The position numbers and the translations under genes were made by a program. Below are positions 1-8,242 of a DNA stretch of 64,000 nucleotides, one piece after another. Within the stretch, counting starts at the first letter, position 1; the number at the start of each line of letters is the position of its first letter. Origin of the DNA: Dinghuibacter sp035492835 (GTDB lineage: Bacteria > Bacteroidota > Bacteroidia > Chitinophagales > Chitinophagaceae); the NCBI RefSeq assembly GCF_035492835.1, contig NZ_DATJIY010000066.1:18874-82873 (forward strand), given 5' to 3'. Below the pieces are notes generated by a model, which was not told the DNA's origin, did not search any database, and saw only the letters and a program-made list of their open reading frames with translations.

Positions 1-1
1 G

Positions 2-1366
2 ACCGGTCGCAAGTCCTGGGTCGGGCAATTCTTTTATGACTATGCGGACAAATACCTGGCCGGCTTTACCTACCGTTATGACGGCTCCATGAATTTCGCG
101 CCCAACGAGCGTTGGGGCTTTTTCCCGTCCGGCTCCCTGGGCTGGATCCTCTCCAAGGAACATTTCATGGAGAAAGTGAGGTCGATCGACCTCCTCAAGG
201 TCCGCGCTTCCATGGGTCTTACGGGTAACGATAACGTAGGCGGGTGGCAATGGCAACAAAGCTATGTGACCGGGAACAACGCCTTTTTCGGTACCTCCCC
301 CTCCCTCAATGCCGGTCTAACATACGGTCCCGTGGTAAACCCGAATCTAACCTGGGAAAAATCGTTGAACCAGAATTTCGCGGTGGACGTCAATTTCATG
401 AAACACTTCAGCGCGACGGTCGAGTATTGGCATACGTACACCTATGACATCCTGGGGCAGCGCGTCCAGACGACGCCTCCCACTTTCAGCCTGACCCTTC
501 CCTCGGTCAATTACGGCAAGGAGAAGGCCAGCGGGATCGATTTCTCGCTCGGATATACGCGACGCTTCGGGAAAGTGGACTTCAGCACCGGCGTCGTGGC
601 CTCGTACGGACATGCACGGTATGTACTGCGCGACCAGAACGTAACCTACGACTATCAAAACCAGGTAGGCGGTGGGAGGACCACGACCATGCTCACCGGC
701 TATGTGGTCGACCATATGATCCGCAACCAGACCGACCTGTCCAGCTGGAACGCCGCCAATCCCAATTACAACTTCAACGGAAATAAGGCCGACCTGGGAC
801 AATTCGTATACCAGGACCTCGGAAGCCAGGGCGGCGTCCACCAAAAGGACGGTAAGATCGATCCTTACGACATAGCGGTACTGAGGAAGAACAACGACCC
901 GATCGTCGTCGGCTGGAACCTGACCGGCGAATGGAAAGGATTTAGCCTTTCCGCCACCTTCAACGGTAATTTTCACCGATGGAACGCGGTCAATATCAGC
1001 GGCAGCGGCGTGGAATGGAACAGGATGTGGCGGACTTGGTACACCGACAGCTGGAACACCACCAATACCAACGCCAAATACCCGAGGTATTACGGCGCCG
1101 AGGTCGGCAATTCCGTCAACATGGCTGGCAGCAACTTTTGGTATGCCCCCTCCAACTTTATCCGTTTGAAGTTCCTGAACATAGGATATACGATCCCCCC
1201 GCGCTTTTACAAGAATTACCTGAGCGCCATAAAGGTATTTGCTTCCGGTAGCAACCTGTTCATCCTGAGTAAATACAACCAGCAGTTTTACGACCCGGAA
1301 ATGTCCGGCGGAACCGCGTTCCCCATCATCAAATCTTACAACATGGGCGTTTTGGTGTCCCTGTAA
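2..1366 (+). CDS. SusC-like TonB-dependent outer-membrane receptor, C-terminal part (partial)
   Basis: The frame is open from base 2 and the start lies upstream of the window, so about 454 C-terminal residues are visible. They carry the features of a SusC/RagA beta-barrel: alternating aromatic-rich strands, the repeated 'F.RLKFLNIGYT' style strand near the end, 'SGSNLFILSKYNQQFYDPE' typical of the last strands, and a terminal aliphatic/aromatic strand (GVLVSL). SusC proteins import oligosaccharides across the outer membrane with TonB energy. The SusD partner follows after 11 bp, so the two form the usual pair. Family call is secure; the substrate is not visible, although the downstream catabolic genes suggest a deoxysugar-containing glycan. 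Confidence 0.93.
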   Translation, partial: TGRKSWVGQFFYDYADKYLAGFTYRYDGSMNFAPNERWGFFPSGSLGWILSKEHFMEKVRSIDLLKVRASMGLTGNDNVGGWQWQQSYVTGNNAFFGTSPSLNAGLTYGPVVNPNLTWEKSLNQNFAVDVNFMKHFSATVEYWHTYTYDILGQRVQTTPPTFSLTLPSVNYGKEKASGIDFSLGYTRRFGKVDFSTGVVASYGHARYVLRDQNVTYDYQNQVGGGRTTTMLTGYVVDHMIRNQTDLSSWNAANPNYNFNGNKADLGQFVYQDLGSQGGVHQKDGKIDPYDIAVLRKNNDPIVVGWNLTGEWKGFSLSATFNGNFHRWNAVNISGSGVEWNRMWRTWYTDSWNTTNTNAKYPRYYGAEVGNSVNMAGSNFWYAPSNFIRLKFLNIGYTIPPRFYKNYLSAIKVFASGSNLFILSKYNQQFYDPEMSGGTAFPIIKSYNMGVLVSL

Positions 1367-1377
1367 AATCGACAACT

Positions 1378-3201
1378 ATGAAGAAAATAATTTCATATAT
1401 AGCCATCGCGATGGCCGTTCTGCCGGCCTGTAAAAAGGGCCTCGATTTCACGAATACGAATGCGATCAACCCGGCCAACGTGTGGACGGATTCCTCGACG
1501 ATTCAGGCGTTCCTGTCGGATATTTACGGAGGGTTGATGCCGGGCTGGCCGCTGGGTCAGGGCAACAATTCGGATGAAGGCATCAACTCCCAAAAGAGCA
1601 TGGGCAACTACCAGCTGGGGATCATCTCGGCGGCGGGGAATTATGTGAACCTGAGCTATACCTATATCGATAAATGCAATTTTTTCCTGGACCAGCTGGC
1701 AGCCGTGTCCGCCAATGTACTGAGCCCTGCGACCAAGGCGCAGTTCACGGGCGAAGCCAAATTCTGGCGGGCATGGACCTACTGGTCGATGGTGAGCCAG
1801 CTCGGCGGCGTACCCCTCATCCTTCACACGCAGAACGCTACCGACGTGGCGAGTCTGAAGGTGCCCAGGAACAAAACTTCCGAATGTATAACCCAGATCG
1901 TGCAGGACCTGGACAGTGCCGCGCTGTTGCTACCCGGTTCCTATACCGGCACGAGCTACGGAAGGATCACCAGCGTGGCGGCCCTCGGCCTGAAAGGAAG
2001 GATACTTTTGTGGTATGCGAGCCCGCTGTTCAATCCGTCGAACGACCCCTCTCGCTGGCAGACCGCCTTTAACGCCACCAAGGCGGCGGTAGACGCGGCC
2101 AACGCCAATGGTTACGGCCTCTTACCCAACTACCGGGCCATATGGTATTCAGGGAACATGGAAGAGATCATGGTCAACCAATACTACTACCCGGATCACT
2201 ACATGAATTTTGCCCCGATACGCCCGTTGCCTTATACGAATGGCGCCGCTAACAACGATCAGCCGCTAGAGCCCCTGCTGATGGCCTATCCCAAAAGGGA
2301 CGGCTCCCCCATGCAGCTCGATTTGACCCAGCTGTCAAACCCGGCCTATAACGCCCAGTTCACGAACGATTTCTATACGAACCGGGACGACCGTTTCTAT
2401 GCGACCATATTTTGTGGCGGCACACCCTATCCCACGCCCGACGTGCTACCCGGACAACCCGCTAAATGCGTGTATTGGGCCGCGTTTCAATGGACTTCCG
2501 CGTCGGGAATAAACTTTACGCTCCCGGTGCCGGGAGGGTACAGCAATATCGACGTTCCCGTGGAGAACGGCGACGACAACGGACTGGTTGGGTTCTACGA
2601 AAGGAAGGGCCTGGATACCACGCTCACCGGGCAGCAGATCGTCAGTGTGGCGGCCGGAGCCAAAAGCTGGTGGTCGCCGATGCGATACGCGGAGTTGCTC
2701 ATGAATTACGCCGAGTGCGCCAATGAGACAGGTAGCCCGAGCGAAGCCCTGAACGTACTATACAAGATCAGAGCCAGGGCGAACATCACCCCCGGCGCCT
2801 CCGGGACCTACGGGATTACCGCCGCATCACAAGCCGACATCCGGGCGGCGATCATGAATGAACGAATGGTCGAGTTCGCCTTCGAGGGCTTCCGGTTCAA
2901 CGACCTCCGGCGTTGGAAGCGCTACGATATACTGAACAGCGAAGGCGCCAGGCACGGACTTCTGCCGATGCTGATCTATGGGGCGCCGCTTCCTTCGACC
3001 ACGGACAACATCATGACCGCTTCCGTCCGGGCAAATTTTTCGATGGTTTATGTGGATAACCTGGACGGCGACGCTAACTTTAGGTTCAACCTGGACCTGA
3101 GCCATTGGTTCTACCCATTGAACCCGGCGCAGATATCCCTGGAGTCCTCGGTTTTACAGCAAAACAATGAATGGGGCGGCACGTTCGACCCCTTGCAATA
3201 G
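1378..3201 (+). CDS. SusD/RagB-family nutrient-binding lipoprotein
   Basis: 607 residues. A short hydrophobic signal ends in a lipobox (LPAC, Cys18), so this should be an outer-membrane surface lipoprotein capping the SusC barrel. The N-terminal TPR-like region ('AFLSDIYGGL', 'EAKFWRAWTYWSMV') and the C-terminal region ('NYAECANETG', 'IMNERMVEFAFEGFRFNDLRRW') are the standard SusD signatures. It lies 11 bp after the SusC stop and just 2 bp before the next gene's start, so it is probably cotranscribed with the downstream catabolic genes. Role: capture of a glycan at the cell surface. Substrate specificity is not deducible from the sequence. Confidence 0.95.
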   Translation: MKKIISYIAIAMAVLPACKKGLDFTNTNAINPANVWTDSSTIQAFLSDIYGGLMPGWPLGQGNNSDEGINSQKSMGNYQLGIISAAGNYVNLSYTYIDKCNFFLDQLAAVSANVLSPATKAQFTGEAKFWRAWTYWSMVSQLGGVPLILHTQNATDVASLKVPRNKTSECITQIVQDLDSAALLLPGSYTGTSYGRITSVAALGLKGRILLWYASPLFNPSNDPSRWQTAFNATKAAVDAANANGYGLLPNYRAIWYSGNMEEIMVNQYYYPDHYMNFAPIRPLPYTNGAANNDQPLEPLLMAYPKRDGSPMQLDLTQLSNPAYNAQFTNDFYTNRDDRFYATIFCGGTPYPTPDVLPGQPAKCVYWAAFQWTSASGINFTLPVPGGYSNIDVPVENGDDNGLVGFYERKGLDTTLTGQQIVSVAAGAKSWWSPMRYAELLMNYAECANETGSPSEALNVLYKIRARANITPGASGTYGITAASQADIRAAIMNERMVEFAFEGFRFNDLRRWKRYDILNSEGARHGLLPMLIYGAPLPSTTDNIMTASVRANFSMVYVDNLDGDANFRFNLDLSHWFYPLNPAQISLESSVLQQNNEWGGTFDPLQ

Positions 3202-3203
3202 TG

Positions 3204-4094
3204 ATGAACATGGACCGGTACATATTAGGTACGGCGGCTTTGGGCGGTGTATTTGGACCGGTTGATCCGGCGGTGTCGGTAGGGACGGTCCTGCGGGCCC
3301 TGGAATATGGCTTTACCGCGATCGACACGGCCCCGGCGTATGGAGACGCGGAATTATTTGTAGGCAAGGCGCTGAGAGAATGGCGCGGCGCAAAACCTGT
3401 CATAAGCACAAAAGTAGGAAGGCTCAGGTCGTACGCCAGTGATGATGGCCGTTACGACTATCACCCTGAAGTGATGGAAAGGAGCGTGAGCGAAAGCCTC
3501 GCGCTCCTGGGCCTTCCGAACGTCGATGTCCTGTTCCTGCACGACCCCTGGGCGGTTCCGCCGGAACAGGTGGATGCGGTTATCGATCAATTGCGGCTCT
3601 TCAAGCGGAAGGGATATGCCGGTCGGATCGGACTGGGTGGAAACCCGCCCCCCTCATTCGCGGCACATATAGATAACGGAGTTTTCGACGTCGTCATGGA
3701 GTTTTTCCGGTTTACCGCCATCAACGCGGATGCATTGACGGACAGCATACCGAAATACCATTCCCTGGGTGTTCAGCCATACATGGCCAGCCCGCTTCAT
3801 ATGGGGTTGCTGGGCAGGCGGTTCGAGGAGTTCCTGGAGTCCGCGCCCTCCTGGTTGGACCCGGCATGTATGCAAAAAGCCGCGGCATTGCGGACCATTG
3901 CATCATTGCATGGTATTTCCCTTTCCACGCTCGCACACCGGTTCGTGTTCTTCGCCCCGGTGGATATAAAAGTCGTGACCGGACCTTCCAACCTCCGCGA
4001 GCTGGAAGAAACCTGGAAAGACATCCTGTCCGGGCCGTTGCCCGAGGACGTCGTCGACGAGATACGGTTAATTCAGCAAAAGAATGTTTCATGA
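3204..4094 (+). CDS. Aldo/keto reductase, probably an aldose 1-dehydrogenase
   Basis: 296 residues from the ATG two bases after the SusD stop; a longer in-frame start inside SusD (3171) is less likely. The aldo/keto reductase catalytic tetrad is visible: Asp41 and Tyr46 (IDTAPAYG), Lys70 (STKVG) and His113 (LFLHDP). The closest family type I recognise is the D-threo-aldose/L-fucose dehydrogenase group, which oxidises a sugar at C1 with NAD(P). The gene ends with an ATGA overlap onto an enolase-superfamily dehydratase, the order expected for an aldose to lactone to aldonate to ketodeoxyaldonate route. The exact substrate is inferred from context only. No lactonase or aldolase is present in the window. 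Confidence 0.85.
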   Translation: MNMDRYILGTAALGGVFGPVDPAVSVGTVLRALEYGFTAIDTAPAYGDAELFVGKALREWRGAKPVISTKVGRLRSYASDDGRYDYHPEVMERSVSESLALLGLPNVDVLFLHDPWAVPPEQVDAVIDQLRLFKRKGYAGRIGLGGNPPPSFAAHIDNGVFDVVMEFFRFTAINADALTDSIPKYHSLGVQPYMASPLHMGLLGRRFEEFLESAPSWLDPACMQKAAALRTIASLHGISLSTLAHRFVFFAPVDIKVVTGPSNLRELEETWKDILSGPLPEDVVDEIRLIQQKNVS

Positions 4095-5284
4095 GCCAAA
4101 TTACCTTTACTCTTAACCCGATAGGAGACGAAGTATTTAACATCAAAAAAATATCCGTCCGGACCCTGGCGGATGTACCCGCGGTCACCCCGTTCCAGGA
4201 CTCGTCCATGGGCCCGTTCCGTTCCTACAATATGTCCCTGCTGACATTCGAGGACGAAGACGGAAACATCGGCGAAGGACCGGTCACGGCAGGATATATA
4301 CACATATTGCAAAACTGTATCTTTCCTCAATTGCTCCATAGCGGCGGTCTTCGGTACGAAATCCTTTACCCCCGCCTGTATTGGGCCATCAGGAACGAGG
4401 GCTTCAGGGGCCCCGCCTCATCGCTGTTGGGCCAGGTCGACCTGGCGCTTCATGATCTGGCTTGCCGCAGAAAGGGCGTATCGATCCAGCAATACCTACA
4501 TGGGGTGCGAAACCACGCCAGGGCCTATGGCAGCGGCGGAGGTACGAATTATTCCCTGGCGCAGCTGGAGAAGGAAATGAGCCACTTTCTCGATTTGGGC
4601 TTCTCCTGCGTAAAGATGAAGGTTGGTATGCATTTTGGGAAGAACATCCGCGAGGATATCGAGCGCGTCAGGTTCGTCCGGAAACTTATCGGCAAGGATA
4701 TTCGCCTTGCGGTCGACGCCAACCAGATATGGACGGTCATGGAGGCGATGGCGTTCATGAGGGGTGTTGAAGACCAGGATATTGCCTGGCTCGAAGAGCC
4801 CGTTCATTCCGCGGCGCTGTCGGAAATCGCCCAATTGTCCGCGTTATCCCCGGTGGGTCTGTCCTTTGGCGAATCCGAAAAGTCGGCCAAGGTATTTCCC
4901 GAATTAAAAAAGGCAGGAGTGGCCCATTTACAGCCCGCGCCCACACACCTGGCGAGCGTCCGGGAATGGATGGATGTCCGCGACCTCGCCGAAAAATCCG
5001 GATTGGCGTTTAGCTCCGGCGGTTATTCGCACTATGCGGCGGCGCTGGTGTCGACCGCGTCCGATGGGGCGATGGTGGAGTTTCTCTATCCCCTCATGGA
5101 TGGCCTGCGTGAATACTTCGCCGAGCATCCCTTCGTAGAGAACGGTTCTTTCGTCTTACCGGATGTATCGGGCATACCGATCCGGATCGACTGGGACCGC
5201 CTCCAGCGGAAAAACAAAATCGTGGGACGTAAGACCTGGACCGTAAACGAGGTCGGTAACTATACACCCATGGTCACTTCATAG
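4091..5284 (+). CDS. Enolase-superfamily (mandelate racemase/muconate lactonizing type) sugar-acid dehydratase
   Basis: 397 residues. The start at 4091 overlaps the preceding stop (ATGA), which fits translational coupling; the open frame extends further upstream but overlaps the reductase. Visible catalytic elements are Lys175-Met-Lys177 (KxK at the end of the second barrel strand), metal ligands Asp209 (AVDAN), Glu235 (LEEP) and Glu261 (SFGES), and His314 (GGYSHY). At the place where mandelate-racemase-type enzymes carry the Asp of the Asp-His dyad, this protein reads QPAPTH, so that Asp seems to be absent. Family known for dehydrating aldonates; L-fuconate or a similar acid would fit the neighbours. 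Specific activity is inferred. Confidence 0.85.
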   Translation: MSQITFTLNPIGDEVFNIKKISVRTLADVPAVTPFQDSSMGPFRSYNMSLLTFEDEDGNIGEGPVTAGYIHILQNCIFPQLLHSGGLRYEILYPRLYWAIRNEGFRGPASSLLGQVDLALHDLACRRKGVSIQQYLHGVRNHARAYGSGGGTNYSLAQLEKEMSHFLDLGFSCVKMKVGMHFGKNIREDIERVRFVRKLIGKDIRLAVDANQIWTVMEAMAFMRGVEDQDIAWLEEPVHSAALSEIAQLSALSPVGLSFGESEKSAKVFPELKKAGVAHLQPAPTHLASVREWMDVRDLAEKSGLAFSSGGYSHYAAALVSTASDGAMVEFLYPLMDGLREYFAEHPFVENGSFVLPDVSGIPIRIDWDRLQRKNKIVGRKTWTVNEVGNYTPMVTS

Positions 5285-5286
5285 TC

Positions 5287-6846
5287 ATGAATGTATCGCT
5301 TGCCATAGGAGACTATATCATTTTGTTCGCATACCTGGCCGGTTTGCTTTTTGTCGGATTCTTCCTGGACAGGCGGATGGGAAAGGACAGCGACCTTTTC
5401 CTCGGTGGAAGGTCGCTGCGCTGGTGGCAGATCGGTTTTTCCATGTTCAGCGCCAATGCCGGCCCCACTATGTTGATCGGTTTTGCAGGGATCGGTTTTT
5501 CCGAAGGGGTCGTCGGGAGCAATTTCGAATGGCTGGCCTGGATATTCATCCTGTTATTGGCCGCGGTCTTCATTCCGCTTTATCGGGCGACCGACATCTC
5601 CACCATGCCCCAGTTCCTGCGTATCCGCTATGGAGACAAAGCATATCGTTTTCTCACCTTTTACAGCCTGGTATCGATCCTCGTCGTTTGGCTCGGCAGC
5701 GCGTTGTATGCCGGAGGCCTTCTGATCTCCCAGATGTTCGGCTGGTCGCTAATGCGGTCGATGGTGAGCGTCGCCGTGGTGGCGGCGAGCTTTACGACCC
5801 TGGGGGGGCTGCGGGCGGTCATGAGAACCGGTATATTCCAGTCGTCCATCATCCTATTGTCCTCCGGGCTCCTGTTGTTCTTCGCACTCCGGAAGGCCGG
5901 CGGGATACACGAGGCGGCTTCGGCCATTCCACGCCGCTACCTGCAACTGCTGCGGCCGGCCTCGGCGCCGACGTATTCCTGGATATCCGTCCTGGTAGGC
6001 TACCCCGTGGTCGCCATCTGCTATTGGTGCGCGGACCAAACCATCGTTCAAAAGGTGCTCGCGGGTAAAAATGTGCGGGAAGGGCAATACGGAGCGTTAT
6101 TCCTGGCGGGTTTGAAAATATTGATGCCCTGTTTGTTCGTCTTCCCCGGTATCCTGTGTTACGTATTGTACAGGGACCAGGCGACACCCGATACCGCGTA
6201 TATGGTGCTGGTCAAGCACCTGATGCCGACCGGCTTGTTGGGTCTTAGCATGGCGGCGTTGATCGCCGCGCTAATCGACATGGTTTCTTCGGGTCTCAAT
6301 TCATTCAGCACCGTATTCACGTTGGATGTCATCGAGCGCCTTCGGCCGATGGACGAACGGCAAAGCCGCCTGGCGGGCCGGTTGGTAACGGTGGGCGCGG
6401 CGATCGTGGCGTTGTTGATCGCGGTCCTGTTTTCCTACTCCGGGAAAGGATTCTTCGAATTGTCACAGGGGCTCGTATCCATCCTGGCGCCCCCCTTGTC
6501 CGTCGTTTTCCTGGCAGGGGCGTTGTGGAAAAAGGCCAACCATATCGCCGCGGAATGGATTTTGTATGGCGGTGGTCTGTTGTGCCTGGTCATCGGGTGC
6601 TGTTATGTCCTTAACTACCCCAATGCACATTTCTGGCCCGGCTTCCTGATGCTTTCCTTTTACCTTTTCGTGGCGCTACTGGTGGCCATGGTCCTCATCT
6701 CGCTCACGACGACAGCCCGGCGGGGTTCGGCGCTTCCCTCCCTGCACGAGATACACGCCCGGTATGCCGGCCGTTCCCGAGGGGTCTGGCTGACGTGGGG
6801 TTTATTGGGGATTATTATGATCTTTATATATGCGATTCTTGAATAA
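5287..6846 (+). CDS. Sodium:solute symporter (SSS family)
   Basis: 519 residues, with about 13-14 hydrophobic spans from the very N-terminus. Typical SSS features are the 'F.GGRSLRWWQIGFSMFSANAG' region after the first helix and the 'MAALIAALIDMVSSGLNSFSTVF' helix that in this family contributes to the sodium site. It starts 2 bp after the dehydratase stop and its last 17 bp overlap the mutarotase gene, so it belongs to the same transcript. Likely role: inner-membrane uptake of the monosaccharide or sugar acid released by the locus. Whether it carries fucose, rhamnose or an aldonate cannot be told. Confidence 0.93.
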   Translation: MNVSLAIGDYIILFAYLAGLLFVGFFLDRRMGKDSDLFLGGRSLRWWQIGFSMFSANAGPTMLIGFAGIGFSEGVVGSNFEWLAWIFILLLAAVFIPLYRATDISTMPQFLRIRYGDKAYRFLTFYSLVSILVVWLGSALYAGGLLISQMFGWSLMRSMVSVAVVAASFTTLGGLRAVMRTGIFQSSIILLSSGLLLFFALRKAGGIHEAASAIPRRYLQLLRPASAPTYSWISVLVGYPVVAICYWCADQTIVQKVLAGKNVREGQYGALFLAGLKILMPCLFVFPGILCYVLYRDQATPDTAYMVLVKHLMPTGLLGLSMAALIAALIDMVSSGLNSFSTVFTLDVIERLRPMDERQSRLAGRLVTVGAAIVALLIAVLFSYSGKGFFELSQGLVSILAPPLSVVFLAGALWKKANHIAAEWILYGGGLLCLVIGCCYVLNYPNAHFWPGFLMLSFYLFVALLVAMVLISLTTTARRGSALPSLHEIHARYAGRSRGVWLTWGLLGIIMIFIYAILE

Positions 6847-7285
6847 ATACCTGTTCGCCTTTATGTTGCTGGCCGCGTGCCGGCAACCGGTTTCTACGAA
6901 AGCCCGCGACGTCGTCATGGTTGTCAACCTTGTCGACGATTCCGTAAAAGTCCGGCAGTATCTGGCGTATCACCAGAATGTCTGGCCGGAAGTGGAAGCC
7001 GGCTTCCGGAAGGCGGGATACAAGAATATCCGGTTGTACCGGTGTGAACGGACGGTGGTGATGATCGTCACCGTGCCGGCGGATGCCGACCTCGCCGCCA
7101 TGGGTCGGACGGCGGAGGCTTACGATCCCAGGTGTGGTGCATGGAACCGGATGATGGATGCCTACCAGGTGGGCGTGCCCGGCACGCAACCCGGGCAGAA
7201 GTGGGTGCAGGCGGACCTTTTCTATCAGTTCAAGGCGGATACTACTGGTACTGTTTCACGAAATCCCGCGGGGAAAGCCCCTTGA
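6830..7285 (+). CDS. L-rhamnose/L-fucose mutarotase-family lipoprotein
   Basis: 151 residues. The body matches the RhaM (L-rhamnose mutarotase) family: 'RQYLAYHQNVWPEV' with the family's Tyr/His active-site pair (His48) and 'YKNIRLYRCE' following. These enzymes interconvert alpha and beta anomers of 6-deoxysugars. Unusually, the protein begins with a hydrophobic signal and a lipobox (LAAC, Cys17), so it should be a periplasmic lipoprotein and not cytosolic. It overlaps the symporter gene by 17 bp and converges on the AraC regulator with a 44-bp 3' overlap. The fold call is strong; the export and the exact sugar are inferred. Confidence 0.85.
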   Translation: MRFLNKYLFAFMLLAACRQPVSTKARDVVMVVNLVDDSVKVRQYLAYHQNVWPEVEAGFRKAGYKNIRLYRCERTVVMIVTVPADADLAAMGRTAEAYDPRCGAWNRMMDAYQVGVPGTQPGQKWVQADLFYQFKADTTGTVSRNPAGKAP

Positions 7286-8099
7286 TTTCCCTGAAGTGCT
7301 TGTTGAAATTGGAGATGTTGTTGTAGCCGCTTTCGTAGCAGGCTTCAGTTACATTATGTTTCCCTTCGAGAAGGAGTTTGGCGGCATGGCCGATGCGGAG
7401 TTCCTTGAGGAAGTCGGTGAGCGTGCGGTTCGTTTTTCGTTTAAAAACACGGCAGAACGCCGCCGTCGACATCGGCAAAAGGTCCGCGACTTCCTGCAAA
7501 CTGATCTCTTCCCGGAAGTGGGTGAATATATAATCGAACACGACGTTGATCCTCTTGGACTCGGCGGATGTTTCTATCGAATTGTAATAGGGCGATGAAA
7601 GGACCCGGCAGGACGTCGAGCGAGCGAGGATGTCTAATAGCCTGAGCATCAGTGACACCCTGGCCATGCCGGATTCGAATAGCATTTGCTGGATGATCAT
7701 TTTTGCGCTCTGTAACGTGTCCCCCGTAAACAGGAGGCCCTTGGCGGCCTGGTCGAACAGCGTATTCAATCCTTTGGCTTCCGGTTTGGCCAGCAGTTCC
7801 TTTCCCATGAAATCCGGGAAAAAATGGATAATGGCGGCGTGGGGCTGGATATTCGGGTCCGCCGTTTTGGAGTATTGCCAGCAATGGGGGAGATAACTGC
7901 CCATAAGCACCAGTTCGGTGCCCTCGAAATCCTCGATGTGATCCCCGATGAAGCGTTTGCCGCAGCAGTTCTCGATGAGTGCGATCTCGTAATTGACGTG
8001 CGACTTCAAGGAGGTCCACTTCTTGATTTCAAGCAGCTCCGACCGGATCGTAAACGATTGATCAGGCTGGAATGTGAAATTTTCGTATATATACTGCAT
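7242..8099 (-). CDS. AraC-family transcriptional regulator with cupin-like sensor domain
   Basis: 285 residues. The C-terminal 100 residues are a two-helix-turn-helix AraC domain ('ISLQEVADLLPMSTAAFCRVF', 'VTEACYESGYNNISNFNKHF', ending 'GLSPRDFVKQY'). The N-terminal half looks like the cupin sensor of sugar-responsive AraC proteins. It is transcribed against the catabolic genes and its 3' end overlaps the mutarotase. A perfect TAnnTTTG -7 box lies 19 nt upstream of its start, and the intergenic region to the next, divergent gene (8243) is short, so it could control both the locus and that secreted protein. The ligand is unknown. Confidence 0.9.
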   Translation of the reverse strand: MQYIYENFTFQPDQSFTIRSELLEIKKWTSLKSHVNYEIALIENCCGKRFIGDHIEDFEGTELVLMGSYLPHCWQYSKTADPNIQPHAAIIHFFPDFMGKELLAKPEAKGLNTLFDQAAKGLLFTGDTLQSAKMIIQQMLFESGMARVSLMLRLLDILARSTSCRVLSSPYYNSIETSAESKRINVVFDYIFTHFREEISLQEVADLLPMSTAAFCRVFKRKTNRTLTDFLKELRIGHAAKLLLEGKHNVTEACYESGYNNISNFNKHFREIKGLSPRDFVKQYQ

Positions 8100-8118
8100 G
8101 TCAATTCCGGTTACTCTA

Positions 8119-8126
8119 CAAATTTA
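8119..8126 (-). promoter_or_regulatory. Putative -7 promoter box of the AraC gene
   Basis: Reads TAAATTTG on the minus strand, a perfect fit to the Bacteroidota -7 consensus TAnnTTTG, 19 nt before the AraC start. No convincing TTTG -33 box was found at the expected spacing. Confidence 0.4.
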
Positions 8127-8242
8127 TTTTTTTTCCGTCATAACCAGAGGCTTGCGGGTTAATTTGCGGCCGGGTCAAAATAACGGGGGCATTTGTCAAT
8201 TCCGCTGTAGTTCATCCCGTTATGAGCCAGGATTTTTACACT

